A stretch of DNA of 64,000 nucleotides from Shewanella phaeophyticola (GTDB lineage Bacteria > Pseudomonadota > Gammaproteobacteria > Enterobacterales > Shewanellaceae), in contig NZ_JAODOQ010000001.1 of the NCBI RefSeq assembly GCF_025398315.1, positions 2,852,001 through 2,916,000 of the forward strand. The letters run 5' to 3'. The position numbers and the translations under genes are program-made. The notes below the pieces were generated by a model, which was not told the origin of the DNA, did not search any database, and saw nothing but the letters and a program-made list of their open reading frames with translations. Of this stretch, positions 1 through 10,455 are shown one piece after another. Within the stretch, counting starts at the first letter, position 1. Every line of letters starts with the position of its first letter.

Positions 1-1146
1 AGGTAACATTTTATTAAACAGTGCAACAATTTGTGTTTTGCTCCAAGCTTGTTCTCGTTTCATGGCATTGATTTCATGTTCAAACATGTTCAACCGTTTT
101 TCATCAAATTCGGCAGGATGCTTTATAACTCCGAGATCAGTAAACCGATCCATATCGAGTACATCATTATGGGTAAAAAACTCTTCAACATCTTTCTCAC
201 CTGTGGTGTCACTTTGAGTAAACAAACAAGGCCACATCCCCTGACTCGGTAAAGAGTGAACTAAATCTCGAGCTTCAGATTCACTTTGGCAAAGGTGAGG
301 TTCATATCCAAGCTGTGCTAGATACTTAACTGCAATGTCGGCAAAAGAAACAAGCGGTAAAAATTGCGTTTGTTTAGGGAAAAAAATGTCACGATTATCA
401 CCTAAAAGGCAAGACATTAAACATAACTCACCCGACTCTTGCGGCGTCACAAAATAACGTTTCACATCGTTGGGTGCCACAATAGGCTGTTGCTTAAAAA
501 TTCGTTGATTAAAGCTGTGCAACAGTGAGCCATCTGAAAAGGCGACATTAGCAAACCTTGCAGTTGAGATATTTAATTGATGGCTACGACGCATCAAAAA
601 CATCTCCATAATTCTTTTGGAAGCCCCCATCATATTCACTGGGTTTGTCGCTTTATCTGTCGAGACACAGAAATATTTTTTGACACCCGCTTGAATAGAT
701 TGTTGAATTGTTTTGTCTGTATTAAACACATTTACATCAATCATTCGCATTAATGTAAAAGGATCTTTCTCACTGCGCACATGCTTTAACGCAGATAAAT
801 TGAGCACATAATCATACTGACCATCAGCTTTAATAAAAGCATCATATTCAATCGAGCCAATATCAAGCGCGAAGCTTTGAAAATCACCTGCAATGTAGCC
901 AAAAGCACTTCGAATATCCCTAACAAGTTCAACTAGATTATTTTCATTAATATCAACAGTATGCAGTTTTTTAGGCTGTCTTTTAAAAATTTCTTTGGTC
1001 ACAGCCTGGCCAATTGTGCCAGCTGCGCCGAGCACCAAAAAACGAGATGATCCAACGAGTGAATCTAATTGTGCTGTTAATGCCGTCATATCACTATTAA
1101 GCAAAGGAAGTGACCTTCCAATTAACGATAAATCTAACAATTGCAT
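1..1146 (-). CDS. FlaA1/CapD-type UDP-sugar 4,6-dehydratase, partial at window edge
   Basis: An open reading frame of 382 codons starts with ATG (MQLLDLSLIG) and runs off the left edge without a stop. The N-terminal third holds a Rossmann dinucleotide-binding loop GAAGTIG (about residues 40-46). Further on are CVSTDKA and then MGASK, where Met stands in for the usual Tyr of the YxxxK active site. Both are hallmarks of the FlaA1/WbpM/CapD branch of extended short-chain dehydrogenases, which make 4-keto-6-deoxy UDP-HexNAc for pseudaminic or legionaminic acid and for O-antigen. Lying next to flgT/flgO/flgP, it probably serves flagellin glycosylation. The exact sugar product cannot be read from sequence. 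The family call is firm and the pathway is inferred. Confidence 0.85.
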   Translation of the reverse strand, partial: MQLLDLSLIGRSLPLLNSDMTALTAQLDSLVGSSRFLVLGAAGTIGQAVTKEIFKRQPKKLHTVDINENNLVELVRDIRSAFGYIAGDFQSFALDIGSIEYDAFIKADGQYDYVLNLSALKHVRSEKDPFTLMRMIDVNVFNTDKTIQQSIQAGVKKYFCVSTDKATNPVNMMGASKRIMEMFLMRRSHQLNISTARFANVAFSDGSLLHSFNQRIFKQQPIVAPNDVKRYFVTPQESGELCLMSCLLGDNRDIFFPKQTQFLPLVSFADIAVKYLAQLGYEPHLCQSESEARDLVHSLPSQGMWPCLFTQSDTTGEKDVEEFFTHNDVLDMDRFTDLGVIKHPAEFDEKRLNMFEHEINAMKREQAWSKTQIVALFNKMLP

Positions 1147-1367
1147 TAGTTACATCCCTTTTAATCATTAGCCGACCTGTCTATAGACATAGACTGCCAA
1201 TAAACTCACTATTAAATGAACTAGCAATATTTATTCCAAAATGCATTAAGGCAGGTTAAACACTATAAGAGAATAGAAAAGAATTTACTACTTTGCTTAT
1301 GACAGTAGATAACGGTCTTATCAGGGAGACCGAAGTGAACAAATATATGAACTAAAAATAAGCTATA

Positions 1368-1443
1368 TGGTCTCCCCACAGGGACTCGAACCCCGATCGG
1401 CCGCTTAGGAGGCGGCTGCTCTATCCTGTTGAGCTATAGAGAG
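1368..1443 (-). tRNA. tRNA-Arg (anticodon CCU)
   Basis: The minus strand folds into a full cloverleaf. The acceptor stem CTCTCTA pairs with TGGGGAG (two G-U pairs), the D stem is GCTC/GAGC, the anticodon stem is GCCGC/GCGGC with loop CTCCTAA, and the T arm carries TTCGAGT. The encoded CCA follows the discriminator A. The anticodon CCU reads AGG, so this is the rare-codon arginine tRNA. It stands alone between the sugar dehydratase and flgT. No direct repeat of its 3' end was seen nearby, so there is no evidence of an integrated island here. Confidence 0.95.
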
Positions 1444-1601
1444 ACCCTCTGATTATACTGAGTTTAAAATTGATTTAAAGCCTTTAAATTTAATTGCTTA
1501 AATCTTAGCCGAGTTAATGACCTATGCGGATAATATTTACCACATTTTCAGCTCAAAACTGCGTTAATGACCTGCAAAACACACTTAAATATTATTGATG
1601 A

Positions 1602-2809
1602 TTAGTTTTTAATCGCAATATCATTCACTTGAATATTATCAGCGCCATCAATGCCATTAAATATCGCTGTGGCGCTATCTTCGCTGACTTGGTCAATGAC
1701 AATATTTGCCCGACTTTTACTGGCTACAGCTCTCATTGCGTTTAGGCGGTCGGGGATATTTTTTTGCAGCACGACCTGAAATTTATCGCCCATTTTCACA
1801 CCATTTTTACGGCTTCCAAATTAATGATAATTCTGTCGCCTTGCCTTGCGACAATTTGGCCTAACAATGGCCGACAGTTTAGTTGTTTATCTAAATTGAG
1901 TACGCTCGTTTGAAATATCTCACTGATGGCTTGACCATAAGATGAACGCCAAAAACGTTGGCTAGCAGGAGAAACGATTTCTTGTTTTTCAAACTCCCAC
2001 TCTGTTGATGTGGCGAAGGTTTCTGTCCATATGATCTCGCCACTGATGCCATGATAGAGCGTAAGTTTTAACATGAACTGCCTGATGGGATAATCATCGG
2101 TTAAGCCAAAAAAGCCATTTTGTGCCGGCTCAGTTGAAATATCAATAATGTCAGGTTGTAACACGTATTGGCTTTCGGTTATTTCTCCTAACCAAGTGGG
2201 AATGCGATAACCTCTAAAATTAACCAATTGGTTAGTGTTATCTATTTTTTCATCTGCATGTATTCGCGCGAAGCTATAACGTGACTGAGCGTTGATGATT
2301 TTACCTAGTTTTTCAGTGATCTGTTGTTCAAAGTTGGCTAATTGACCGTAACGTAATTGGGCGCGATCTTGTAAATAAGATTGTGGCAGCATTATTGCGG
2401 CTTTTAATGACTGGCTTTTGCATTGTGCGTTTGGCTCTTGCTCTGAGAGTGCTAACTTCAACACGACAGTGATGGTATTTTGGCTGATCATTTCACTCAT
2501 TAATTCGACATTATTAGCAGAACCGATGCGCTGAATTTGAAAAACATCTTGAGTCAATCGCCCCTGGTCGATTGATTGTTCACTCGAAAAATTAACACCC
2601 GCCTTTAAGCTTGCGTAATTTAACGCTTGGCTAATGGCTTCTTCGCGGGCTTTATCTATGTCGCCGTTGACGATTTTGGCTCGACCTGTCACCTCGACCT
2701 CCTGAGCGAAAGTCGATTGCACCTGAAATAGACTCGCAAATAGCATTAATGCTAGTACAAGTTTGTTTAAGCGTGTTGCGCGCTTAGTAAGGTGTATTTG
2801 CGTCGGCAT
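1602..2809 (-). CDS. flgT: Flagellar assembly protein FlgT (frameshift near the 3' end)
   Basis: FlgT forms the H-ring around the basal body and helps place the T-ring and stators in polar, sodium-type motors. The start ATG giving MPTQIHLTK is preferred over an upstream one: AGGA lies just before it and a Sec signal peptide ending TFA-QEVEV follows. The N-terminal part has the family's EEAISQALNYASL stretch. The frame breaks at a run of five A's about 60 codons before the end. One extra A would restore AVKNGVKMGDKFQVVL and join both parts into about 402 aa, a normal length. The gene is divergent from flgO-flgP, as in Vibrio and Shewanella. The shift is probably a homopolymer sequencing error. 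Confidence 0.88.
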
Positions 2810-2928
2810 ACGATATCCTAATGTCAAAAAATCGTCAGTTGGGCACTTAAAATCATTGTTATTTAACAAGCAAAAATCACGCCATTAAATTAATTAAGGC
2901 AATTTTACGTGATGATACTCAAATACAG

Positions 2929-2955
2929 TAAAGCTTTTCAGGTATTTGCCGATAA
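2929..2955 (+). promoter_or_regulatory. Sigma-28 (FliA) promoter for flgO-flgP
   Basis: TAAA, fifteen bases, then GCCGATAA: an exact match in both elements and in spacing to the consensus flagellar sigma-28 promoter. It points toward flgO and leaves a leader of roughly 130 nt before the ATG. This places flgO-flgP in the late flagellar gene class. Confidence 0.85.
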
Positions 2956-3090
2956 AGTTTTATAGTTCATTTGCTGCTTTGTCGCGCACCGTGGTGACAA
3001 ACGAGGTGACTGTTTATCAACTCATTGATAACAGTAAATAAAACCTTAACTATTGACACTGCAAACAGCAGACATTTAAAAGGAACCATC

Positions 3091-3798
3091 ATGATTAATA
3101 GGTTTACTCTCACAGCAGTGTTAGCGATATTAACTGTCGCTGCGTGTAATCAAACACCGAATCAAGCAAACAATTTAGCGTTTGAAAATAACGGTAAATA
3201 CACCAAGGTTGCTGATGAAAATGGGGTTTATCAAAACCAACTCATTTATGACATCCAAGGTGCAGGGTTAGCACCTAAGGGTCAAATTAATGTGTGGGCT
3301 GAAAAGCTGGTTAATGAATTGGTTTTGCAAAACGATGCCTTACGCTCAGATCAGCCATTGCTCATAACAACCCCTGTATTGTCTAATAACTTAAATGCTA
3401 CCAATGAGTTGGCATTACAGTTACAGCAAGGCATGTTGGCTGCGTTTCATGCCCGCGAGTTTAATTTGGTTGACATGAATGTTGCGATTAATTTACGTGC
3501 AACAGAACAAGGTGAGTTTATGCTGAGCCGAAACTGGGAATTATTACCTTCGGGTTTACCTGTGTCGCATGTATTAGTGTCAACAATGTCAATGACGCCG
3601 GAAGGCGTGGTATTCAATGGTCGAGTGGTTAATGTATCTAACAACCGCGTGCTTTCTGCGGTGCAGTCATTTGTCGCGGCTTCGAGTTTGTCAGGTTATT
3701 TACAACCATCTGAATTAATCGAATCTCGTAACGGCTTACTTTATCGCCATGAGAAAAAAGGCGACAGCCGTTATACCGTGTTAGGAGATGAGCTATGA
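3091..3798 (+). CDS. flgO: Flagellar H-ring lipoprotein FlgO
   Basis: FlgO is an outer-membrane lipoprotein that, with FlgP and FlgT, builds the outer rings of sheathed or polar flagella. The start chosen has AAAGGA a few bases upstream and gives MINRFTLTAVLAIL followed by a lipobox TVAAC, so Cys about 20 is the lipidated residue. A possible upstream start would put the signal sequence in the middle of the protein. The mature domain, about 215 aa, is the single FlgO domain. The stop overlaps the flgP start (ATGA), so the two genes are translationally coupled, and an exact sigma-28 promoter precedes them. Confidence 0.88.
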   Translation: MINRFTLTAVLAILTVAACNQTPNQANNLAFENNGKYTKVADENGVYQNQLIYDIQGAGLAPKGQINVWAEKLVNELVLQNDALRSDQPLLITTPVLSNNLNATNELALQLQQGMLAAFHAREFNLVDMNVAINLRATEQGEFMLSRNWELLPSGLPVSHVLVSTMSMTPEGVVFNGRVVNVSNNRVLSAVQSFVAASSLSGYLQPSELIESRNGLLYRHEKKGDSRYTVLGDEL

Positions 3799-4244
3799 AG
3801 CAACTGCTATGCGTTATGATGCTGATATTATTAAGCGGGTGTGCCAGTAAAGATAAATACGTGCAGTGGGAAACCGAAGCACCAGAATCATTCCCGACGT
3901 TAACCGCTGTCGGTTATGCACCTTTAGCAACACAACCCAGCCCTGAAGCTTCACACCGAGTGTTAATGGCGATGCAAGCGTCAAAAATTGCTGCATACCG
4001 AGAGTTAGCCGAACAAGTTTACGGCCAAAAGATTTCAGCGAATAGCGATGTTAGTGAGTGGTTATTAACTGACGATAATGTTAAATCGAGTGTCAGCGGT
4101 ATTATTCGTGGTGCTAAAGTGGTTAAAACCTACCCTTCTGGTGAGTTTTATGTCACTGAGTTAGCGTTAGACTTTAAGCAAGTATGGCAATTGTACGAAC
4201 AACAAAACCGTCCTAAACGAGTTAAAGAAGTCACTTATTTTTAA
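3795..4244 (+). CDS. flgP: Flagellar H-ring lipoprotein FlgP
   Basis: This 149-residue LPP20-family lipoprotein begins MKQLLCVMMLILLSGC, with lipobox LLSGC. It then has the family pattern AVGYAPLATQPSPEASHRVL and MQASKIAAYRELAEQVYGQ, where the repeated Ala/Arg helix is typical of FlgP. FlgP forms the outer-membrane-associated basal disk or H-ring with FlgO and FlgT and is needed for motility. The ATG overlaps the flgO stop. A strong rho-independent terminator follows about 40 bases after the stop, so the operon is just flgO-flgP. Confidence 0.9.
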   Translation: MKQLLCVMMLILLSGCASKDKYVQWETEAPESFPTLTAVGYAPLATQPSPEASHRVLMAMQASKIAAYRELAEQVYGQKISANSDVSEWLLTDDNVKSSVSGIIRGAKVVKTYPSGEFYVTELALDFKQVWQLYEQQNRPKRVKEVTYF

Positions 4245-4276
4245 TGTTTAAGCTTATTAGCCATTTGGTTGATAGA

Positions 4277-4309
4277 AAAATGCCGCTGATGTTAGCGGCA
4301 TTTTTTTGT
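4277..4309. terminator. Rho-independent terminator after flgP, probably bidirectional
   Basis: Stem AATGCCGCT / AGCGGCATT with loop gatgtt, flanked by A's on the left and seven T's on the right. It separates flgP from the convergent outer-membrane protein gene. Confidence 0.85.
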
Positions 4310-4344
4310 TCTAAAAACAGTATTCGTTAATTTATATCGCGACC

Positions 4345-5283
4345 TTAAAAAGCCAATTTAAACACTAAACCAAACGCTGCTTGGTCTTCAATGTCTTCGG
4401 TCACTTTTGGATCGCTCAGTTCCATTTCTCCGCCAAAGTAATAACCTGCATAGGCATTAAGACTTAAGCTATCAGTTGCTTTCCAGCCTGCACGGACAAA
4501 GCCGACCCATTCATCAATCTCGATGGTTTGGTCATCATCGGCGACTAAAAAACGTTCGGTACGTTTTGAGCTACCAATGCCAAAATCAATGTCAGGGCGA
4601 TATTGATAACTTAACTCTAAGCCTGCGGGGCCACTGAAACCTGCTTGGAATGGGTTAGCTAGCACTAACTTGTCGTTGATTTGCCAGCGAACGGCTATAT
4701 ATGGCACAGTGCGAACTTCTGAAATATCATTCAAATAAGCCACACCAAAGCCCAACATATTACCTGAATCAAAACGGTACATACTGGATGCTACAACACC
4801 GTAACTTTGCGCATTAGATGACGATGCCGTATCGGCATAAGCATATTTTAACTGCGGTGCGATTAAAAACATCCAATGGTTATCTAGACGATATGTCAGT
4901 GATAATCCGGCACTGTATTGATGAACCGTCGACCAGTCTTGCTCGGCTGATTGCAGTTGAGTGGCTTGGTTTATCCGCCAGTCATAATCTAAATTATCAT
5001 AACCAACATTAGCCCCTATCGACCATTGTCGATTTAATGGCATGGTGGCTGAAAAACTGGTTTTCCAGGCGTCACGCTGAAGTTCATTACCCGTATTCGC
5101 ACCGACATCAGCTGTGGCGGTTGAGGTACGTGCAACCGTTAATGAAAATGGTGAGCGTTCAGGTGCGGCATTGGCTTGTTGGCAGAGTAATAAACTAGGA
5201 ACGAATACAGGTGTTAATAAGAGTGATTTGAACAACAAACGGCATGCATTCGCTTGAGAAATTTGAGCTTTATAAAGCGTCAT
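4345..5283 (-). CDS. Outer-membrane beta-barrel protein (DUF6268-like)
   Basis: A protein of about 312 aa with a signal peptide ending QANA-APERS. It is a run of alternating, amphipathic strands rich in aromatic residues (for example WSIGANVGYDNLDYDW and LSYQYRPDIDFGIG) and ends in Phe, the outer-membrane assembly signature. It resembles the DUF6268 group of uncharacterised barrels. I took the second ATG because the first directly abuts the AAAGGA ribosome site. It is convergent with flgP and has no informative partner. Its role, whether porin, autofluorescent debris or adhesin scaffold, cannot be told. Confidence 0.7.
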   Translation of the reverse strand: MTLYKAQISQANACRLLFKSLLLTPVFVPSLLLCQQANAAPERSPFSLTVARTSTATADVGANTGNELQRDAWKTSFSATMPLNRQWSIGANVGYDNLDYDWRINQATQLQSAEQDWSTVHQYSAGLSLTYRLDNHWMFLIAPQLKYAYADTASSSNAQSYGVVASSMYRFDSGNMLGFGVAYLNDISEVRTVPYIAVRWQINDKLVLANPFQAGFSGPAGLELSYQYRPDIDFGIGSSKRTERFLVADDDQTIEIDEWVGFVRAGWKATDSLSLNAYAGYYFGGEMELSDPKVTEDIEDQAAFGLVFKLAF

Positions 5284-5394
5284 AGTGATGCGCATCCTTT
5301 CTAAATAAGAGTATGACCATTGCGTGGCTTAATACTGGAGCTAGTACTGGAACTAATACTGACTTAATGACAATTGAGTTCAAATTAAGTTTAA

Positions 5395-6045
5395 TTATTT
5401 TAGCGTAACTTTATGAGCGCGCAAAAACATCTCCGCGGTATCTTGCAAGTATTGTTGTCGACTTAATAATAAATGATCTGTCTCTAATGTTAACTCTAAG
5501 CGTAACTTAAGCTCACCAAACAACATTAAGCATAGCCTTACGGCACTGTCGTGCGGATGTTCAAAGTAATATTCGCCATGCTGATTAACCTTGGTTAAAT
5601 ATTCACGAATTAGCCCTAGAACATGTTTGAAGCCAGCGTTGTAAAACAGTTTAGAGGCCTCTGGATGAGTATCGGCCTGAGCAACGCAGGTTTTAAATAC
5701 CGTCATGGTGTCTTTGCTAACAATCATTTCGCCAAACTGTTTGGCAAATTGCAGTATCACTCGCTGTGGATCAGCGGCATCCATTAAGGTACCACTGGTG
5801 AGCTGATGTGCAACGCATTTTGAATCAATCGCGGCCACAAATAAATCATCTTTAGAACCAAAATGCGAGTAAACCGTTTGTTTTGATACGCCCGCATGTT
5901 TTGCGACTTCATCCATACTGGTTAGCGGAAAGCCATTTTGACAAAATAACTCCATTGCCGACTCAAGCACTTGATTTCGCTTTTGTTCACTGCGGCTTAA
6001 GGTCACTTGTTCGTCATTATTTATGTCTGAAGTATTTTTTGTCAT
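5395..6045 (-). CDS. TetR-family transcriptional regulator of the adjacent efflux operon
   Basis: The N-terminal helix-turn-helix is clear: ESAMELFCQNGFPLTSMDEV then AKHAGVSKQTVYSHFGSKDDL, about residues 20-65. The C-terminal half resembles the AefR-like ligand domain. The start MTKNTSD is preferred; the upstream start would add a non-conserved leader. It is transcribed divergently from an RND adaptor-permease pair, and the shared intergenic region holds two near-identical palindromes, which fits local repression of the pump and autoregulation. The inducer is unknown. Confidence 0.88.
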   Translation of the reverse strand: MTKNTSDINNDEQVTLSRSEQKRNQVLESAMELFCQNGFPLTSMDEVAKHAGVSKQTVYSHFGSKDDLFVAAIDSKCVAHQLTSGTLMDAADPQRVILQFAKQFGEMIVSKDTMTVFKTCVAQADTHPEASKLFYNAGFKHVLGLIREYLTKVNQHGEYYFEHPHDSAVRLCLMLFGELKLRLELTLETDHLLLSRQQYLQDTAEMFLRAHKVTLK

Positions 6046-6123
6046 GTGAAATCCGTAGGTTAACCCTATTACTAAATTCAGCATCGATATTTTTCGATAT
6101 CATTAATGCATCATAACCAAAAA

Positions 6124-6167
6124 TAGACTGGACAGTCTAGTTCTATAAAATTAGACTACCAAGTCTA
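6124..6167. promoter_or_regulatory. Paired palindromic operator for the TetR regulator
   Basis: Two inverted repeats: TAGACTG-GA-CAGTCTA (6124-6139) and TAGACT-ACCA-AGTCTA (6152-6167). Their centres are 28 bp apart, and an AT-rich -10-like stretch lies between them. Half-sites share AGACT/AGTCT. They occupy the gap between the TetR gene and the efflux adaptor gene. Confidence 0.8.
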
Positions 6168-6275
6168 GTTAACAAAAAAATTACATCTTACAGTGCGGCG
6201 TGCATATTTTTAACGCCGCGATCTGAACTCAAGATAAGTCACCATCGATACACATAGCGCTTTAAGGGATTACTT

Positions 6276-7397
6276 ATGTTTGCTGCAATGTCATTAACTC
6301 AACATGCAAAAGGCTTAGCATTAGGGTTAAGCTTACTTCTGTTAAATGGTTGTGGCTCTGAGGTCAAGGAGCATTCGCATACGGTTGAGTATCAATCCGT
6401 ACAAGCGCAAACATTAGCTCTTAATGATCGTTACCAACAAATGCAAACTTACACTGGAACGATTCGTTCAGCTAACACTACAGGCATTGGTTTTGAGTTA
6501 GCTGGAAAACTGAATAATATCGTGGTCGATAGCGGCGACAGCGTTAAAAAAGGTCAAGTACTGGCGCAGTTAGATACTGACTTATTAATTGCTGAAAAAC
6601 AACAACTTGAAGCGAGTTTGTTGCAAACTCAAGCTGACATTGATTTAGCCAAGAGCACCCTGCTTCGTACCGAAAAATTAAAAACGCAAAACTATGTATC
6701 AGCGCAACAACTCGATGAAACCCAACAACACGTTATCAGCCTACAAGCCAATCAAAAACGAATAGAAGCAAGCTTAAGTGCCACCAACTTAAAACTTGAA
6801 AAATCAACATTACTTGCGCCATTTGATGGAACAATTAGTCAACGTTATCATAATCTTGGTGAGGTTATTGCCCTGGGTAGCCCTGTATTTACCTTAATCG
6901 GTAATAGCCAAGCAGTGGCTTATATTGGGGTTCCGGTCGATGTTGCACAACAATTAACGACTCAACAACATGTTGATGTACGTGTTGGTAAACAAACCTT
7001 CACTGCCAAAATTGCCGGCATAAGTGCAGAGGTAAATAGCATTAGCCGTACCGTACAACTGCGGATTCAATTACCTGAGTCAGCAAGAGTGATCAATGGC
7101 GAAATAGCCTACCTTGCCTATCAACAAGACAACTTGACCGCCGGATATTGGGTGCCAATGTCAGCACTGACTGACGGAGTGCGCGGATTGTGGAATGTCT
7201 ATGTCTTGGTAAAAGACGATCAAAACCATTATCAAATTGAGCGCAGAGACGTTGAGATTATCTACACCAATGAGCAACAAGCATTCATCAACGGGGCGAT
7301 TAAAGCCAATGAACAAATCGTCTCAGACGGGTTACATAAAATAGTGGTTGGCCAAAAGGTCACTCTCGCCAATACCCAATTAGTGGGGGCGTTATGA
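6276..7397 (+). CDS. RND efflux periplasmic adaptor lipoprotein
   Basis: A membrane-fusion protein of 373 aa. The signal peptide ends in lipobox LLNGC, so it is anchored in the inner membrane facing the periplasm. It has the split biotinyl-lipoyl hairpin: GIGFELAGKLNNI and VKKGQVLAQLDTDLL before the helical coil (about residues 95-175), then STLLAPFDGTISQ and the beta-barrel region. AAGGGA precedes the ATG. The stop overlaps the permease start by ATGA, so the two are co-translated. It couples the inner-membrane pump to an outer-membrane channel, which is not encoded here. The substrate is unknown. Confidence 0.9.
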   Translation: MFAAMSLTQHAKGLALGLSLLLLNGCGSEVKEHSHTVEYQSVQAQTLALNDRYQQMQTYTGTIRSANTTGIGFELAGKLNNIVVDSGDSVKKGQVLAQLDTDLLIAEKQQLEASLLQTQADIDLAKSTLLRTEKLKTQNYVSAQQLDETQQHVISLQANQKRIEASLSATNLKLEKSTLLAPFDGTISQRYHNLGEVIALGSPVFTLIGNSQAVAYIGVPVDVAQQLTTQQHVDVRVGKQTFTAKIAGISAEVNSISRTVQLRIQLPESARVINGEIAYLAYQQDNLTAGYWVPMSALTDGVRGLWNVYVLVKDDQNHYQIERRDVEIIYTNEQQAFINGAIKANEQIVSDGLHKIVVGQKVTLANTQLVGAL

Positions 7398-10300
7398 TTA
7401 AAGCTTTTTTAGAAAATGGCCGCTTAACGAGCCTATTTATTGCGCTGTTAATTGTTGCCGGCTTAGGGGCAATATCGAGCCTGCCGCGCACAGAAGACCC
7501 GCACATCACTAACCGTTTTGCCTCAGTGATTACCCAATATCCAGGCGCATCTGCAGAGCGGGTTGAAGCATTAGTCACCGAAGTACTTGAAAACCAATTA
7601 CGCCGTTTAGAAGATTTAAAATTAGTTCAATCAACATCGCGCCCAGGTATTTCGGTTATACAACTCGAATTAAAAGACACAGTAGTCGATACCGATCCGG
7701 TATGGTCGCGTGCACGTGACCTAATCGCTGACAGTAAATTCTTATTACCGGAAGCGGCACAAAATGGTGTGTTAGATGATCAACTGGGCTATGCCAGCAC
7801 GGCCATATTAGGCATAGTATGGGCCGATAACTCTCCCGTTAGAGTCGACATTCTTAACCGTTATGCTAAAGAGTTACAAAGCCGCTTACGCTTACTGAAC
7901 GGCACCGATTTTGCCAAACTTTACGGTGCCCCTGAAGAGGAAATACTGGTTGAGCTTGATGGCAATAAAATCAGTGAATTGCACCTAACGCCTGCAGGAA
8001 TTGCAGCGATTTTAGCCAATGCAGACAGTAAAATATCTGCCGGCGAGATTAATAATAATCAGTTTAGAGGCCTTAGTGGAGGTTTCTGGTGAGCTCGATT
8101 CACAACATCGTATTCGCCAGGTGCCTTTAAAAGTCGATGATTACGGCCAGATTATCCGTTTAGGTGATGTAGCGAATATCACTCGGCAGGCTAAAACGCC
8201 AGCAAGCAGTATTGCGTTAATTGACAGTCAACAAGGCATATTGGTCTCTGCCCGAATGCTTAATAATAATCGGGTGGATTTATGGCAGCAACAAGTTAAC
8301 CAAACCATTGATGCCTTTTCGGTAAACTTACCGGCCAACATTGAAGTACAGTGGCTGTTTGACCAACAAGGTTACACTCAGTGACCGTCTTGGGGATTTA
8401 GTGGTTAACTTACTCCAGGGTTTCGTTATTATTCTGGCGGTGTTAATGCTCACCTTAGGCCTGCGTAACGCCATCATAGTGGCAATATCGCTACCATTGA
8501 CCGCATTGTTCACACTAACTTGCATGAAATACACCGGATTACCCATTCATCAAATGTCGGTCACCGGCTTAGTCGTGGCACTGGGTATTATGGTCGATAA
8601 CGCGATTGTGATTGTTGATGCCATTGCTCAGCGCCGCCAGCAAGGCATGACCAAGCTTGAGGCTGTGTCAAAAACCTTGCATCACCTATGGCTACCGTTA
8701 GCAGGGTCAACCATTACCACCATGCTGGCTTTTGCACCGATAGTGTTAATGCCGGGCGCTGCAGGTGAATTTGTCGGCGGGATTGCTATTTCGGTTATGT
8801 TTGCCTTGCTTGGGTCTTATATTATTTCACATACTATTATTGCTGGCCTTGCGAGCCGCTTTAGCCGCAGTGAAAAACCAAGCGCCTGGTACCAACAAGG
8901 CATGGCATTTCCAAAAACTAGCCAGGCATTCACTGCAAGCTTACGTTTTGCTTTACAGCGACCAATATTGACTGCGGTGGTTATTGGTATTTTGCCCGTG
9001 GCTGGCTTTTTTGCGGCAGGTAAAATGACCGAGCAATTTTTTCCGCCATCAGACAGGGACATGTTTCAGCTAGAAGTGTATCTAGCGCCACATGTCAGCA
9101 TTGAAAACACCCTCGCCCAAGTAACGTTGATTGATAACAAACTGCAAAAAATTGACGATATCTCGCGGCCACCTGGGTTGTAGGCGGTAATACGCCATCG
9201 TTTTACTACAACCTCACTCAGCGTCAGCAAGGTGCCACAAACTACGCCCAAGCCATGATTAAAGTCACCGACTTTGTTGCTGCTAACAGGCTTATTTTGC
9301 AATTACAAAAAGAGTTAGATAAAGAATACCCACAGGCGCAAATACTGGTGCGAAAACTTGAACAAGGCTTCACCATTTAATGCCCCTGTAGAACTCAGAA
9401 TTTACGACCCCAACTTAGACACATTAAAAACACTGGGCGAACAAGTGCGAGGCATTTTAAATGCTACCCCAGATGTGATTCATACTCGAGCCACATTAAG
9501 TTCTGGGGCGCCAAAAGTGTGGCTTCAGGTAAATGAAGACGCCAGTTTGATGAGCGGTTTAAGCTTAAGTGATATAGCCAGCCAAATCCAAATGGCCACA
9601 ACGGGGATTATTGGCGGCAGCATTTTAGAACAAACAGAATCTCTGCCAGTACGAGTTCGTTTAGGCGATACCAGCCGCGAACAAGAAACCCGTTTAGCCG
9701 AAATAAACTTGGTGTCACCGTCGGGTTCTGGCATTCCTTTGTCTGCACTTTCTTATAATGAGGTTAATGTGAGCCGCGGCGCCATTCCGCGTCGTAATGG
9801 TGAGCGGGTTAACACCATTGAAGCCTATATCACCAGCGGCGTTCTTCCCGCTCAGGTATTAAATGATGCCAAAGATGCCATCGCAAACCTAGATATTCCA
9901 GCGGGATACCATGTTGAAGTGGGCGGTGAAAGCGCTAAGCGTAATGAAGCTGTGGGCAACTTACTGTCTAACATCGTCTTAGTGTTCACCTTATTGCTAG
10001 CCACGGTTGTACTGTCGTTTAATTCGTTTAGATTAACGGCCATTATCCTACTTAGTGCGTTTCAATCGGCGGGGTTAGGCTTGCTAGCGGTTTTTGTGTT
10101 TGGCTACCCATTTGGGTTTACGGTGATTATCGGTTTATTAGGCTTAATGGGATTAGCGATTAACGCTGCTATTGTGATTTTGGCGGAGTTAGAAGATGTA
10201 CCCGACGCCAAGCAAGGCAATTTGGCGCTCATTATCGATACAGTGAGTAGCTGCGGGCGACATATTGGTTCAACCACCATTACCACGATAGGTGGTTTCT

Positions 10301-10449
10301 TACCGTTAATTATCGCAGGCGGCGGGTTTTGGCCACCTTTTGCCATCGCCATTGCCGGCGGGACATTACTGGCTACTATGTTGTCGCTAGTGTGGGTGCC
10401 GGTCATGTATTTGCTATTGATGAAACTTGTAAAAAAACATCATCATTAA
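7394..10449 (+). CDS. RND efflux permease (AcrB/HAE1 type), with four frameshifts
   Basis: Read across frames this is one permease of about 1018 codons, the normal size. It begins MIKAFLENGRLTSLF with the first membrane helix. It retains the periplasmic loops, the conserved GIMVDNAIVIVD motif in the membrane core, and a second helical half ending LLLMKLVKKHHH. The frame is lost near 8070, 8383, 9167 and 9369, and each time the next frame continues the expected protein at once (VEVSGELDS, DRLGDLVVN, ATWVVGG, PFNAPVELR). At three of the four, restoring the frame recreates GGACC, GGGCC or GGCCC. Several housekeeping genes in the window show the same lesion, so I favour sequence error over a decayed pump. 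Confidence 0.8.
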
Positions 10450-10455
10450 GATATT

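Noticed and set aside
1178..1189. Perfect 12-bp palindrome TGTCTATAGACA before the sugar dehydratase gene
   Set aside because: Short, single copy in the window and not tied to a regulator; could be chance.
1368..1443. tRNA-Arg as an island attachment site
   Set aside because: No integrase and no second copy of the tRNA 3' end were seen nearby.
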